Shown piece by piece: positions 8,047 to 17,737 of a stretch of 64,000 nt of DNA. Below the pieces are notes generated by a model. It saw only the letters and a list, made by a program, of their open reading frames with translations, made no database searches and had not been told where the DNA came from. Source of the DNA: an uncultured Bacteroidales bacterium (GTDB lineage: Bacteria > Bacteroidota > Bacteroidia > Bacteroidales > Paludibacteraceae); contig CACWZZ010000005.1 of assembly GCA_902765485.1 (NCBI GenBank), positions 84,428 through 148,427 on the forward strand. The letters are read 5' to 3'. Numbering within the stretch: position 1 is the first letter of the stretch; every line of letters begins with the position of its first letter. A program made the translations under genes and the position numbers.

Positions 8047-8088
8047 CTGCCAAAATGGCAGTTATTGGTTCGGGGGTATATTGTTTGT
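8047..8088 (+). promoter_or_regulatory. Palindrome and promoter-like sequence before clpB
   Basis: CTGCCA-AAA-TGGCAG is a perfect inverted repeat (8047-8061), followed by TTATTGG and TATATTGTTTG. The arrangement resembles palindromes I recall in front of Bacteroidota chaperone genes, which suggests stress control. Neither the operator nor its protein is established here. Confidence 0.5.
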
Positions 8089-8096
8089 AGTTAAGA

Positions 8097-8150
8097 GGAT
8101 GGCTAGTTGACTAGACGACTATATGACTAGCGGACTAGGGCACTAGGGAA
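8097..8150 (+). repeat. GACTAG word repeat in the clpB leader
   Basis: gctagttgactagacgacta... with five CTAG cores spaced 8-11 nt, lying in the expected 5' UTR of clpB. A similar array is at 25128-25195. Confidence 0.75.
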
Positions 8151-8181
8151 ACAGAAATTATTAACTAAACAATATACAACT

Positions 8182-10242
8182 ATGAACGGAAACAGTAACA
8201 ACAACGAGAACTTGAAGAAGTTCGCAATCAACCTCTGCGAGCGGGCTCGTGAAGGTAAACTGGATCCCGTGATCGGGCGGGACGAAGAGATACGGCGGGT
8301 ATTACAGATACTGAGCCGCAGAACGAAAAACAACCCTATTCTGATAGGCGAACCGGGCGTGGGTAAGACCGCTATCGCGGAAGGACTAGCGCAGCGTATC
8401 ATGCGCGGGGACGTGCCGGAGAACCTGAAGAAGAAAGAGATTTACAGCCTGGATATGGGTGCGCTCATCGCAGGCGCGAAATATCAAGGTGAGTTTGAGG
8501 AACGACTGAAAGGCGTGGTGAACGAAGTGGTCAATGCGGCAGGCGAGATCATCCTGTTCATCGATGAGATCCACACACTGGTCGGAGCCGGTAAGAGCAG
8601 CGGCGCAATGGACGCAGCGAACATCTTGAAACCGGCTTTGGCGCGAGGTGATCTGCGTGCCATCGGTGCTACGACGCTGGATGAATACCAGAAGTATTTT
8701 GAGACGGACAAAGCGCTGGAGAGACGATTCCAGAAAGTGATGGTGGACGAGCCGGACGAGGCTGCAACGATCTCTATTCTGCGAGGACTGAAAGAGCGGT
8801 ATGAGACCCACCACAAGGTGCGTATCAAAGACGACGCGATCATTGCGGCGGTAACGCTGAGCGCACGGTATATAACAGATCGTTTCCTGCCGGACAAAGC
8901 GATCGACCTGGTGGACGAAGCAGCTGCCAAACTGCGGCTGGAGGTCGATTCGAAGCCGGAAGAGATTGATTCGCTGGACAGACAGATCAAGCAGCTGGAG
9001 ATCGAGCGCGAGGCTGTGCGGAGAGATAAAGACGAAGCAAAGTTGTCTGCGATCGAGAAACAACTCCAAGAGTTGAAGAAACAAAGCGAGGAACTGAATG
9101 CGCGGTGGAACAAAGAGAAAGGTTATGTCGCTACTATCCAGAACGAGAAAGCGCGTATCGAGACGCTGAAACATGAAGCGGAAGTAGCCGAACGCGAAGG
9201 CGATTACGGCAAAGTGGCAGAGATCCGTTACAGCCAGATTCCTGCGGCGGAGGCGAACATCAAAACCGCACAGGAAGCACTGCACGCCATCAGCGACGAG
9301 ACGCTGATCAAGGAGGAAGTGGACGAAGACGATATTGCCGAAGTAGTAGCTCGTTGGACCGGTATCCCTGTTGCCAAGATGATGCAAAGCGAACGCGACA
9401 AGTTGCTCCATCTGGAGGAAGAATTGCACCGCCGCGTGATCGGACAGGACGAGGCGATAAAGGCTGTGAGCGACGCGATCCGCAGAAGCCGTGCAGGACT
9501 GCAAGATCCGAAACGACCGATCGGCAGTTTCATCTTCCTCGGTACAACGGGCGTCGGAAAGACCGAGTTAGCCAAAGCGCTGGCAGACTACCTCTTCGAC
9601 GACGAGAATATGATGACGCGTATCGATATGAGTGAGTATCAGGAGAAATTCTCCGCGACACGACTCATCGGAGCCCCTCCGGGATACGTGGGTTACGACG
9701 AAGGCGGTCAGTTGACGGAAGCCATCCGACGCAAACCATACTCCGTCGTGCTGTTCGACGAGATAGAGAAAGCGCATCCGGATGTGTTCAACGTACTGCT
9801 GCAAGTGCTGGACGATGGACGACTGACGGATAACAAAGGCCGGGTGGTCAACTTCAAGAACACGCTGATCATCATGACCTCCAACCTGACGGAAGAGCAG
9901 TTGCGGGCGAATGTCCGTCCTGAATTCATCAACCGTATCGACGAGATCATCCATTTCAGCGAGTTGAGCGAAGAGGATATCCGTGCGGTAGTTGGATTGC
10001 AAGTCAGCCGGATCCACGAGATGCTGGCGGCACAAGGTATCGACCTGCGCGTGACAGACGATGCGATACGCTATATAGCGAAAGAAGGTTACGATCCGCA
10101 GTTCGGTGCGCGTCCTGTGAAACGGGCATTGCAGCGGCTGGTTTTGAACGAGCTGAGCAAATCGATCATCGCCGGAAAAGTGGATCAAAAGAGACCCGTA
10201 ATCGTCGAACTGCAAGACGGCGAGTTACGATTTAGAAACTAA
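8182..10242 (+). CDS. clpB: ClpB-type AAA+ disaggregase lacking the N-terminal domain
   Basis: 686 residues against ~860 for usual ClpB. Residues 1-10 ([10 protein letters not shown]) lead straight into the linker [22 protein letters not shown], so the N-domain is absent. NBD1 has GEPGVGKT (56-63) and LFIDEI (~125-130). The M-domain coiled coil (~262-395) is intact. NBD2 has GTTGVGKT (454-461) and [13 protein letters not shown]. Between TSN and [11 protein letters not shown] only nine residues (LTEEQLRAN) remain where ClpB usually has ~35, a second shortening. It probably still threads aggregated proteins in the cytoplasm. The stop overlaps the next ATG (TAATG). Confidence 0.93.
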   Translation: MNGNSNNNENLKKFAINLCERAREGKLDPVIGRDEEIRRVLQILSRRTKNNPILIGEPGVGKTAIAEGLAQRIMRGDVPENLKKKEIYSLDMGALIAGAKYQGEFEERLKGVVNEVVNAAGEIILFIDEIHTLVGAGKSSGAMDAANILKPALARGDLRAIGATTLDEYQKYFETDKALERRFQKVMVDEPDEAATISILRGLKERYETHHKVRIKDDAIIAAVTLSARYITDRFLPDKAIDLVDEAAAKLRLEVDSKPEEIDSLDRQIKQLEIEREAVRRDKDEAKLSAIEKQLQELKKQSEELNARWNKEKGYVATIQNEKARIETLKHEAEVAEREGDYGKVAEIRYSQIPAAEANIKTAQEALHAISDETLIKEEVDEDDIAEVVARWTGIPVAKMMQSERDKLLHLEEELHRRVIGQDEAIKAVSDAIRRSRAGLQDPKRPIGSFIFLGTTGVGKTELAKALADYLFDDENMMTRIDMSEYQEKFSATRLIGAPPGYVGYDEGGQLTEAIRRKPYSVVLFDEIEKAHPDVFNVLLQVLDDGRLTDNKGRVVNFKNTLIIMTSNLTEEQLRANVRPEFINRIDEIIHFSELSEEDIRAVVGLQVSRIHEMLAAQGIDLRVTDDAIRYIAKEGYDPQFGARPVKRALQRLVLNELSKSIIAGKVDQKRPVIVELQDGELRFRN

Positions 10243-11222
10243 TGAATAAAAAAAGCGGCTTATTTATAGGTCTGACAGTACTATTAGCCGGGCTGTTTTG
10301 CCTGGACGTATGTAGCGGTAGCATGTGGTTATCGCCATGGGGGGATTTGAACCCGATGGAGCAGAATATACTACATGCTATTCGCTTGCCTAAAGCTATT
10401 ACGGCAGTTCTGGCAGGCGCTTCGCTATCGGTAGCGGGACTTATTATGCAGACGCTTTTCCGCAACCCTTTGGCGGGTCCATACACACTGGGTGTCTCGT
10501 CCGGCGCGAGCTTGGGAGTGGCATTGCTGACGATGCTGTCGGCGGTCAGTTATCAGCTGTCAGCCTTCAGTTTTCAGCCGTCCGCTTTCGGCATACCGAT
10601 TGCAGCATGTATCGGCGCAACGATGGTGTTGCTGCTGGTGCTCGGCGTGAGCCGGAGAGTAACCAGCAACGTCAGTCTGCTGATTGTCGGAATGATGTTC
10701 GGCTCGATAGCCGGTGCGTTGGTGAGTCTGCTGCAGAACTTCGCTAATCCGGACGCGCTGAAGTTATTCATCGTCTGGACTCTGGGTTCGCTCAGCAGCG
10801 TCGGATGGAACGACATGCAGCTGATGATCCCTATTCTACTCCTCGGCGCGGGCTTTGTGCTGCTGTCGCTGAAGCCGCTGAACGGATTGATGCTGGGCGA
10901 GGACTACGCGCGCGGAATCGGTATCAACGTATCGCGTACGCGACTTTTTATTGTATTAGCGACCGGTTTATTAGCAGGCGGAGTGACCGCTTTCTGCGGT
11001 CCGATTGCATTCATCGGTGTCGCCGTTCCTCATATCGCGCGAGGGATTTTCAGGACGACCAACCACCGCATAACGATTCCTGCGGCAGCCCTGATAGGCG
11101 GATGTCTGCTGCTGGTATGTGATGTGCTGTGTTCGCTGGCGATTTACCCGCTGCCTATCTCCACCGTGAGTGCTCTGTTTGGCGCGCCGGTGATTATTTG
11201 GATTATTTTAAAAAAGCATTGA
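10242..11222 (+). CDS. FecCD-family ABC transporter permease
   Basis: 326-residue inner-membrane permease of the BtuC/FecD/FhuB type, which imports iron-siderophores, heme or cobalamin. The family signature RLPKAITAVLAGASLSVAGLIMQ and NPLAGPYTLGVSSGASLG is present, as is GPIAFIGVAVPHIAR, the coupling-helix region. Residues 100-116 (SAVSYQLSAFSFQPSAF) are a heptamer-repeat insert in a loop between membrane helices. No ATPase or binding-protein gene is adjacent; it is flanked by clpB and panB. It must use partners encoded elsewhere or be non-functional. The substrate cannot be told from the sequence. Confidence 0.88.
   Translation: MNKKSGLFIGLTVLLAGLFCLDVCSGSMWLSPWGDLNPMEQNILHAIRLPKAITAVLAGASLSVAGLIMQTLFRNPLAGPYTLGVSSGASLGVALLTMLSAVSYQLSAFSFQPSAFGIPIAACIGATMVLLLVLGVSRRVTSNVSLLIVGMMFGSIAGALVSLLQNFANPDALKLFIVWTLGSLSSVGWNDMQLMIPILLLGAGFVLLSLKPLNGLMLGEDYARGIGINVSRTRLFIVLATGLLAGGVTAFCGPIAFIGVAVPHIARGIFRTTNHRITIPAAALIGGCLLLVCDVLCSLAIYPLPISTVSALFGAPVIIWIILKKH
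10537..10589 (+). repeat. (CAGCCRT)n repeat in the permease gene
   Basis: Degenerate CGGTCAGTTATCAGCTGTCAG... words spanning seven units in frame. This is the most diverged member seen, and Phe/Tyr codons replace several polar ones, fitting a membrane protein. Confidence 0.8.
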
Positions 11223-11225
11223 TAT

Positions 11226-12041
11226 ATGTCAGTACATGTACAGAACAGCCGAATGACGACGGCTAAATTGCGTCAAATGAAGCAGAACGGCGAGAAGATC
11301 GCGATGCTGACGAGTTACGATTTCACGTTAGCCTCTCTGGTGGACGAAGCGGGGATAGACGTGCTTCTGGTGGGAGACAGCGCAAGCAATGTGGTATGCG
11401 GCAATATGTACACGCTGCCGATCACCGTGGATGAGATGATTTTTCTGACGAAAGGTGTTGTCCGCGCGGCGCAACACGCGCTGGTGGTATGCGACATGCC
11501 GTTCGGCAGTTATCAGGTGAACGCCAACGAAGCGGTGCGCAATGCGATCAAGATTCTCAAGGAGAGCGGATGCGACGCCGTGAAATTAGAGGGCGGCGAA
11601 GAGATTATTGACGCTATCCGTCGCATGGTACAAGCCGGCGTGCCGGTAATGGGTCATCTGGGTCTGACTCCGCAGAGCGTGAACCAGTTCGGCGGTTATG
11701 GTCTGCGTGCCAAGGAGGAGAAAGAGGCAGAGAAATTGATCCACGACGCCAAAATGCTGGACGAAGCAGGTTGTTTCTCCATCGTATTGGAAAAAATCCC
11801 TGCTGCATTGGCAGAGAAAGTGACGAAAACTGTTTCCTGTCCGGTCATCGGTATCGGAGCCGGTAACGGAACAGACGGTCAAGTGCTGGTATTGCACGAC
11901 ATGTTAGGCCTGAACCAAGGCTTCAAGCCCAAGTTCCTGCGTCATTTCGCCAAACTGGCAGAAGACGTGAAAAGCGCCGTGGGAGAATATGTCAGCGCGG
12001 TGAAGGACAGCAGTTTCCCCTCGGCAGAGGAGAGTTACTAA
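11226..12041 (+). CDS. panB: 3-methyl-2-oxobutanoate hydroxymethyltransferase
   Basis: 271-residue PanB, the first step of pantothenate (CoA) synthesis, which adds a hydroxymethyl group from methylene-THF to alpha-ketoisovalerate. TSYDFTLASLVDEAGIDVLLVGDSAS holds metal-binding Asp residues. VKLEGGEE, MGHLGLTPQSVNQFGGYG and GIGAGNGTDGQVLVLHDMLGL are family signatures. The length is normal. It starts 3 nt after the permease stop and ends at a strong terminator. No panC/panD are nearby. Confidence 0.97.
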   Translation: MSVHVQNSRMTTAKLRQMKQNGEKIAMLTSYDFTLASLVDEAGIDVLLVGDSASNVVCGNMYTLPITVDEMIFLTKGVVRAAQHALVVCDMPFGSYQVNANEAVRNAIKILKESGCDAVKLEGGEEIIDAIRRMVQAGVPVMGHLGLTPQSVNQFGGYGLRAKEEKEAEKLIHDAKMLDEAGCFSIVLEKIPAALAEKVTKTVSCPVIGIGAGNGTDGQVLVLHDMLGLNQGFKPKFLRHFAKLAEDVKSAVGEYVSAVKDSSFPSAEESY

Positions 12042-12068
12042 AAAAAGAGGCGCGCGCCTCTTTTTTTA
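12040..12068. terminator. Strong bidirectional terminator
   Basis: AAAAAAGAGGCGC and GCGCCTCTTTTTT form a perfect stem with A and T tracts on both sides, between convergent panB and the 12083-12829 gene. Confidence 0.93.
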
Positions 12069-12082
12069 TGCAGCTCAATGTC

Positions 12083-12829
12083 TTACGGCATCATCTTTTC
12101 TATCTCCGCAGCAATCTCATCCTTGTACGTATTACCCGTCTCGGGATTGATGGGCAGGGTACCAAAATCGATAGTAACGAACGGATAAGTGCTATTCGAT
12201 GTAACCAGTTTCAGGTCCTTGCGTCCCATACGAACCTCCATGATCTCTTTGAACGGCAGGAGAATACCTTGGGCATAAAGAAGTCCTAATTCTCTATTGG
12301 CAAGCACACATCTGCCGACCAGAATATCATGCTGGAACCAAGTCTCATAGTCATCGCCGAGGTTCTCTTTGATGAACGCCAGAGCCTTCGGATTGAGATC
12401 TTTTGCCTCGCGTTTCCATTGCTCACGCTGCTGCTCACGCTGCGCAGCCGCCTCGCGGACATGTTCCTCATTCTCCATAACATAATCATCGATAGCAGAG
12501 ATATATGCATTTGCGCGCGAACGCAAACCGAATAACATCAGAAAATCCGCCAGAAGCACTACGCCGGGATAAGCCAGCGTGCCATAGTACTCGCCCAAGA
12601 TGAACGGAATCGGCAGATAACAAAGCGCCAGCAAAAGACTGACATAGAGCAGAATACGACACTTATTATGCGCATGACGGATGGCATGAATCGTCTGCTC
12701 ACGGGTCGCCTCACGAACAACCTTCACTTGCGCTCTCGCGTCGAACCAATTCCAAATCAGGAAAAACGACACCAGCATCAATCCGATGAGGATAAAGATC
12801 AAGGTGTAGAGTAAAAATTCCAGTCTCAT
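12083..12829 (-). CDS. Membrane protein of unknown function
   Basis: 248 residues. Three hydrophobic segments lie at about 5-27, 61-78 and 84-103, followed by a Q/R/E-rich helix (EAAAQREQQREQWKREAKDL) and a cytoplasmic-looking domain of ~110 residues (VGRCVLANRELGLLYAQGILLPFKEIMEVRMG). The C-terminal part could be a PH-like fold, but that is a guess from strand pattern only. It has its own promoter, divergent from galK, and shares a terminator with panB. I do not recognise the family. Confidence 0.75.
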   Translation of the reverse strand: MRLEFLLYTLIFILIGLMLVSFFLIWNWFDARAQVKVVREATREQTIHAIRHAHNKCRILLYVSLLLALCYLPIPFILGEYYGTLAYPGVVLLADFLMLFGLRSRANAYISAIDDYVMENEEHVREAAAQREQQREQWKREAKDLNPKALAFIKENLGDDYETWFQHDILVGRCVLANRELGLLYAQGILLPFKEIMEVRMGRKDLKLVTSNSTYPFVTIDFGTLPINPETGNTYKDEIAAEIEKMMP

Positions 12830-12876
12830 AGTGTTATTTTTTTAAGGTTAATTATGTCGTGTTTCTAATTTTCGCC

Positions 12877-12908
12877 GCAAAGTTAATACTTTTTTTGTAT
12901 ATATCAAA
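12877..12908 (-). promoter_or_regulatory. Promoter of the 12083-12829 gene
   Basis: - strand TTTTGATATA ... TATTAACTTTGC. It overlaps the oppositely oriented galK promoter. Confidence 0.7.
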
Positions 12909-12926
12909 ATTTTTTTGTAATTTTGC
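12894..12926 (+). promoter_or_regulatory. Promoter of galK
   Basis: TTTGTATATATCAAAATT spacer and TAATTTTGC. Its -33 side overlaps the divergent promoter, so the two may compete or share control. Confidence 0.8.
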
Positions 12927-12964
12927 GTCAAATTTTTTCAATAACACCTAATTTATATATCACA

Positions 12965-14146
12965 ATGACGACACAAGAAATGAAAAAAGCCTTCGAAGAG
13001 GCTTACGGCCGTAAGGCTGAGAAAATCTATTTTGCCCCCGGACGAGTAAACCTGATCGGTGAACATGTGGACTACCAAGGCGGTAGTGTTTTTCCCTGCG
13101 CATTGAGTTTCGGCGCATGGCTTCTGATTGCGCCTAATGCAGAGAAAGTACTGCGTTTCAAATCGCTGAACATGCCTCAGAGTTATGAGATTTCGATTGA
13201 TGCGATTGCTCCGCAGCCGGATCGCGCATGGTGTAATTATTCGCTGGGCTGTATCGACATCATCGCTCGTCGCCATCCGGAAGCAAAATTGCAGAGAGGA
13301 TATGACTTGCTCTATTTCGGCAACGTGCCTGCGGGAGCGGGCTTGAGCAGTAGCGCAGCCATGGAAGTTGTGACCGCACGTGCGTTCACAGAGGAGATGG
13401 GTGTAGTCATTGCGGATGAGAAGAAATACCGCACGGAGCTGGCTCTGATCGGTCAGGAGTGCGAACATGTATATGCCGGTGTGATGTGCGGCATCATGGA
13501 CCAGTTCGCTTCGGCGCAAGGCAAGAAAGACCATGCAATTTATCTGAACTGCGACACGCTGGAGTTCGAGCACGTGCCGGTCAAACTGGACGGCATCAAA
13601 GTGGTGATCACCAATACTCATAGCCCGCACCATCTGGACAGCGGCGCATACAACGACCGCGTAAATCAATGCAAGCTGGCGGTAGAGCAGATCAGCAAAG
13701 TGAAACCGATCAAGCATCTGGCGGAACTGACGGAAGAGGACTGGCGCGAAGTAGAGAGCGCTATCACCGATCCGATTGCGCATAAGCGTGCGCGCCACGT
13801 GGTAGGCGAAGTAGCCCGCACGGCAGCAGCCGTAGAGGCTTTGAAGAAAGGCGAGATCGCTTATTTCGGCGAACTGATGACTGCCAGCCATGTATCGCTG
13901 CGCGACGATTTTGAGGTAACAGGACCGGAGCTGGACGCACTGGCTGAAGCTGCATGGCAGGTAGAAGGTGTGCTCGGTAGCCGTATGACCGGTGGCGGTT
14001 TCGGCGGATGCACCGTAAGCCTTGTAAAGGACGAAGCCATCGAAGCATTCAAAGCGTTCGTGGGAGCCGAGTATGAGAAGAAGACCGGTCTGAAGGCTGA
14101 TTTCTATGTAGCTGAGATCGGAGACGGAGTGATGCGCCTGGAGTGA
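12965..14146 (+). CDS. galK: Galactokinase
   Basis: 393 residues. Phosphorylates alpha-D-galactose with ATP, first step of the Leloir pathway. GHMP-kinase motifs: GRVNLIGEHVDY (26-37), GAGLSSSAA (124-132) and SRMTGGGFGGC near the C-terminus. CGIMDQFASAQG holds the catalytic Asp. The start at 12965 was preferred over an in-frame ATG at 12923, because the latter lies inside the promoter. galM follows after 1 nt and a GH2 beta-galactosidase after that, so the three form a lactose/galactoside-use operon. Confidence 0.97.
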   Translation: MTTQEMKKAFEEAYGRKAEKIYFAPGRVNLIGEHVDYQGGSVFPCALSFGAWLLIAPNAEKVLRFKSLNMPQSYEISIDAIAPQPDRAWCNYSLGCIDIIARRHPEAKLQRGYDLLYFGNVPAGAGLSSSAAMEVVTARAFTEEMGVVIADEKKYRTELALIGQECEHVYAGVMCGIMDQFASAQGKKDHAIYLNCDTLEFEHVPVKLDGIKVVITNTHSPHHLDSGAYNDRVNQCKLAVEQISKVKPIKHLAELTEEDWREVESAITDPIAHKRARHVVGEVARTAAAVEALKKGEIAYFGELMTASHVSLRDDFEVTGPELDALAEAAWQVEGVLGSRMTGGGFGGCTVSLVKDEAIEAFKAFVGAEYEKKTGLKADFYVAEIGDGVMRLE

Positions 14147-14147
14147 T

Positions 14148-15143
14148 ATGAAACAGATCCAATTCTATACGATTAAGAGCAGCGGCGGTCTGAAGGCGGA
14201 GATCTCCAACCTCGGCGCGAAGATCACCAAACTGCTGGTAGCCAACCGCAAAGGGGAAGTCAAGGACATCGTTCTTGGCTTCCGCACTGCGGACGAATGG
14301 CGAGACAAAGAGACCTATTTCAATGCCATCTGCGGACGCGTGGCGAACCGTATCAAGGATGGCAAGTTCAGCCTCGACGGCAAGCAATACCAACTGCCGA
14401 TCAACAACGGCACAAACAGCCTGCATGGCGGCGTGGAGGGATTCAACGCCAAGATTTGGGAAGTAGTGGAGCAAAGCCTCTATGAGATCAAGTTGCACTA
14501 CCGCGCACAGGACGGCGAAGAAGGTTACCCCGGCAATCTCGACGTTTGGGTGACGTACACGGCGACCAAGGACAACCGGCTTGTCATTCATTACGAAGCG
14601 AAGACCGACGCTCCGACGATCGTAGCGATGACCAACCACGCCTATTTCAACCTCGCGGGAGAAGGCAGCGGAACCGTGCACGAGCATATTCTGCAAGTGA
14701 ACGCAGAGAGTTTCACGCCGTTTGACGAGACAGCTTGTCCGACAGGAGCGATACTCCCCGTGGCGGGCACACCGATGGATTTCCGCCAGCCGACACGTAT
14801 CGGAGACCGTATCGACGACCCGTTCTTCGTCCCCGGACGAGGAATTGACAATAACTGGTGTCTCTGCGCAGGCGATGCAGCGAAAGAGTTGCGCCACGCT
14901 GCAACGCTGGAAGCCGACGGACGGACGATGGAATGTTGGACTACGATGAAAGGGCTGCAGGTTTATACCGGCAACTGGGTGGAGCCAAACGAAGGTAAAA
15001 GCGGCAAGAAGTACGACGTGCAGCACGCCGTATGTCTGGAGGCGCAGAACTGGCCCGACAGCATCAATCATGCCGAGTTCCCGAATATTGTCCTCCGTCC
15101 GGGGGAGAAACTGGATGAGATAACAGAGTACAGATTCAAATAA
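14148..15143 (+). CDS. galM: Aldose 1-epimerase (mutarotase)
   Basis: 331 residues. Interconverts alpha and beta galactose before GalK. GRVANRIKDGKF and NNGTNSLHGG are family signatures. TNHAYFNLAGEG contains the catalytic His, and the second essential residue is the Glu in AVCLEAQNWPD. No signal peptide, so cytoplasmic. It begins 1 nt after the galK stop, giving tight translational coupling. Confidence 0.95.
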   Translation: MKQIQFYTIKSSGGLKAEISNLGAKITKLLVANRKGEVKDIVLGFRTADEWRDKETYFNAICGRVANRIKDGKFSLDGKQYQLPINNGTNSLHGGVEGFNAKIWEVVEQSLYEIKLHYRAQDGEEGYPGNLDVWVTYTATKDNRLVIHYEAKTDAPTIVAMTNHAYFNLAGEGSGTVHEHILQVNAESFTPFDETACPTGAILPVAGTPMDFRQPTRIGDRIDDPFFVPGRGIDNNWCLCAGDAAKELRHAATLEADGRTMECWTTMKGLQVYTGNWVEPNEGKSGKKYDVQHAVCLEAQNWPDSINHAEFPNIVLRPGEKLDEITEYRFK

Positions 15144-15182
15144 ACCCCACCCCCCACCCTCCCCGCAAGGGAGGGAGGGATT
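15144..15182 (+). repeat. C-rich / G-rich palindromic repeat
   Basis: ccccacc...ccctccccgcaaGGGAGGGAGGG forms a hairpin between galM and the GH2 gene. Related copies are at 26812-26850, inside rimO (30098-30157) and inside the HU-LysM gene near 32205-32245. Confidence 0.7.
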
Positions 15183-15188
15183 TTTATT

Positions 15189-17585
15189 ATGCTTAGTATT
15201 TTATTAGCTGTCAGCACACTGCTGACGAGTTGGCAGTTCCGGCAAGAGCCGTCGGAACAGATGCCGCATGTAGATACCCTTTGGCAGGAAGTGACTGTTC
15301 CTCACGACTGGGCAATCAGCGGACCTTTCGACCGCGCAAATGACCTGCAGGAAGTGATTGTAGTGCAGAACGGCGAGAAAGAGCCGACCTGGAAAACCGG
15401 ACGCAGCGGAGGTCTGCCATGGATGGGCAAAGGGCACTACCGCACGCGCGTGAAAATAAATAAGGAGAAGTTCTACACGCTCGTTTTTGACGGCGCGATG
15501 AGTCACGCTGATGTGTTTGTCAACGGAGAAGAGATGGTCTATTGGCCGTACGGATACAACACCTTCGATTGCTATATCCTGCCCCATCTGATCATCTCCG
15601 ACAGCGTGGATATCGATGTCTTCTTGGAGAACAAGCCTCAACAGAGTCGCTGGTATCCGGGAGCCGGATTGTATCGGAACGTGCATCTGGTGGAGAGCGA
15701 TCCGATCCATATACCGACTTTCGGCATCCTCATCCGCACGCCTAAAATCACAGAGGAGAAAGCGCGCGTGGAGATTGCCGTGGAGCTGCAAAACGGCGTG
15801 GAAGAGACCTCCTGTGAGCAAGCCGGCGTACGCATTCAGACCGATTTCTTTTACGACGGCCAGTATGTGGGGACCGCCGAAGGCGCAAACGGATCCTGCA
15901 ATATCCTCCGTCCGCATCTCTGGAGCCCGGAGACCCCGCATCTCTATGTAGCCAAGACCCAAGTGCTGCGAGGCGATGAGGTCTTGGACGAGAAAGAGAC
16001 GCGGTTTGGCATCCACATAATCAGTTACACCGCGGAGAAAGGTTTTCAGCTGAACGGCGAGACAAGAAAATTCAAGGGCGTATGCCTTCACCATGACCTC
16101 GGTCCGCTCGGAGCTGCCATTCATAAAGATGCGTTGCGTCACCAACTGACGATGCTCAAGAAGATGGGCTGCGACGCCATCCGCACCAGCCATAACATGC
16201 CGGCGCCGGAGTTAGTGGAACTATGCGACGAAATGGGAATGATGATGATGATCGAGCCTTTCGACGTGTGGAACCACGGCAAGACCGAGAATGACTACAG
16301 CGTAGAATTCAAGGACTGGTGGAAATGGGACATCACCAACATGGTCAAACACTACCGCAACAACGCGTCTGTCATGCTCTGGTCCTCCGGAAACGAAGTC
16401 TGGAACCAGGTGTTGCCCGACGGAATCGGCATTGTGACCGAGTTGCAGGAGCTCTTCCACCAGCTTGACCCCACCCGACCCGTGACGAACGGAATGGACC
16501 AAGCAATGCATGTGATCCACAACGGTTTCGGAGCAGCGGTTGAGTTACCGGGCTTCAATTATCGCACGAGCCGCTATGTAGAGGGATATGAGAACCTGCC
16601 GCAGAAGATGATTCTGGGTTCCGAGACGGCATCTACCGTTTCTTCCAGAGGCGTGTATAAACTGCCGGCAAAGATCCAACCCGACGCCAAGTATCCGGAT
16701 CAGCAATCCAGCGGATACGATGTAGAATACTGCGCATGGTCGGGTCTGCCCGAACAGGATTTCCAGCTCCAGGACGATTACCCTTGGACGCTCGGTCAGT
16801 TCGTCTGGACCGGATTCGACTACCTCGGTGAGCCTTCGCCGTACGATACCGACGCTTGGCCCAGCCACAGCTCCTATTTCGGCATCATCGACCTTGCTTC
16901 GCTGCCCAAAGACCGTTATTGGCTGTATAAGAGCCAGTGGAACAAAAAGGAAGAGACCTTCCATGTTCTGCCCCACTGGAACTGGCAGAGAGGCGACAGC
17001 GTGGCGGTATTCTGCTACACCACATATCCGGAGGTGGAGCTCTTCGTCGGCAGAAAGAGCTATGGCAAGCTGCGTTTTGCCACTGCGGAAGAAACCGAGC
17101 GGCTCGCCAAAGGCGAAACGATCGAAGGCGTGAGCCGTATGCCGGAGGTAGGTACATTTGACATCCCCGAATGGGGAAGTGCGCCGAGGCCGGAACTGCT
17201 GCCGAGATACAGGCTGATGTGGTTTAAGGTTCCGTATAAGAAAAAGATGGTAAAACTGGTGGCGTACGATGCAGAAGGAAAAGAAGTAGCGCGCCAGTTT
17301 ATCCGTAAAGCCGGCGCACCGCATCACTTGGAGGTTATATGGGCGAACGAGAACGAGCATCCGGAGGAGTTATGCTATATGACCATCCGCGTGGTGGACA
17401 AGAAAGGCAACCTCTGCCCGTTTGCGGACAATCTGATCAGCTATGAAGGCGATGGTTTTGTAGCCGCTGCCAACGGCGATGCGGCGTGTCTGGACAGTTT
17501 TGTCAAACCGCAGATGCACGCTTTTGCCGGTCAATGCACATTCATTGTGAAGAAAGGCAGCAAAGGTACCTTCAAAATGCAGTAA
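15189..17585 (+). CDS. Glycoside hydrolase family 2 (beta-galactosidase-like)
   Basis: 798 residues. The N-terminus (LSILLAVSTLLTSWQ) looks like a short signal peptide, so periplasmic or lipid-associated. GH2 layout: sugar-binding domain with VPHDWAISGPFD and GHYRTRV, an Ig-like domain, then a TIM barrel with KGVCLHHDLGPLG and IRTSHNMPAPE. The acid/base is E403 (SSGNEVWNQ) and the nucleophile E479 (LGSETAS). GQFVWTGFDYLGEP closes the barrel. A role releasing galactose for GalK/GalM follows from the operon, but GH2 also includes other specificities. Positioned 45 nt after galM. Confidence 0.92.
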   Translation: MLSILLAVSTLLTSWQFRQEPSEQMPHVDTLWQEVTVPHDWAISGPFDRANDLQEVIVVQNGEKEPTWKTGRSGGLPWMGKGHYRTRVKINKEKFYTLVFDGAMSHADVFVNGEEMVYWPYGYNTFDCYILPHLIISDSVDIDVFLENKPQQSRWYPGAGLYRNVHLVESDPIHIPTFGILIRTPKITEEKARVEIAVELQNGVEETSCEQAGVRIQTDFFYDGQYVGTAEGANGSCNILRPHLWSPETPHLYVAKTQVLRGDEVLDEKETRFGIHIISYTAEKGFQLNGETRKFKGVCLHHDLGPLGAAIHKDALRHQLTMLKKMGCDAIRTSHNMPAPELVELCDEMGMMMMIEPFDVWNHGKTENDYSVEFKDWWKWDITNMVKHYRNNASVMLWSSGNEVWNQVLPDGIGIVTELQELFHQLDPTRPVTNGMDQAMHVIHNGFGAAVELPGFNYRTSRYVEGYENLPQKMILGSETASTVSSRGVYKLPAKIQPDAKYPDQQSSGYDVEYCAWSGLPEQDFQLQDDYPWTLGQFVWTGFDYLGEPSPYDTDAWPSHSSYFGIIDLASLPKDRYWLYKSQWNKKEETFHVLPHWNWQRGDSVAVFCYTTYPEVELFVGRKSYGKLRFATAEETERLAKGETIEGVSRMPEVGTFDIPEWGSAPRPELLPRYRLMWFKVPYKKKMVKLVAYDAEGKEVARQFIRKAGAPHHLEVIWANENEHPEELCYMTIRVVDKKGNLCPFADNLISYEGDGFVAAANGDAACLDSFVKPQMHAFAGQCTFIVKKGSKGTFKMQ

Positions 17586-17666
17586 CCGCCCATCCGGTAT
17601 GCAGTCGCCTCCGCGACCAAGCCGCGACCACTTCGTTACCAGTACGCAGGGTCCGAGTACAATAAG

Positions 17667-17720
17667 AATAGCCCGAGCAGATGCCCGGGCTATTTTGTGT
17701 ATCAGCCATGCATGGCTGAT
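17667..17720. terminator. Terminator hairpin and adjacent perfect palindrome
   Basis: AATAGCCC/GGGCTATT with TTTTG (17667-17698) ends the galactose operon. Directly after it a 20-bp perfect palindrome (ATCAGCCATG and its complement, 17701-17720) may serve the convergent - strand operon. The palindrome arm contains the CAGCCAT word of the dispersed repeats. Confidence 0.75.
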
Positions 17721-17737
17721 AGGAAGGGATGTTCGGA

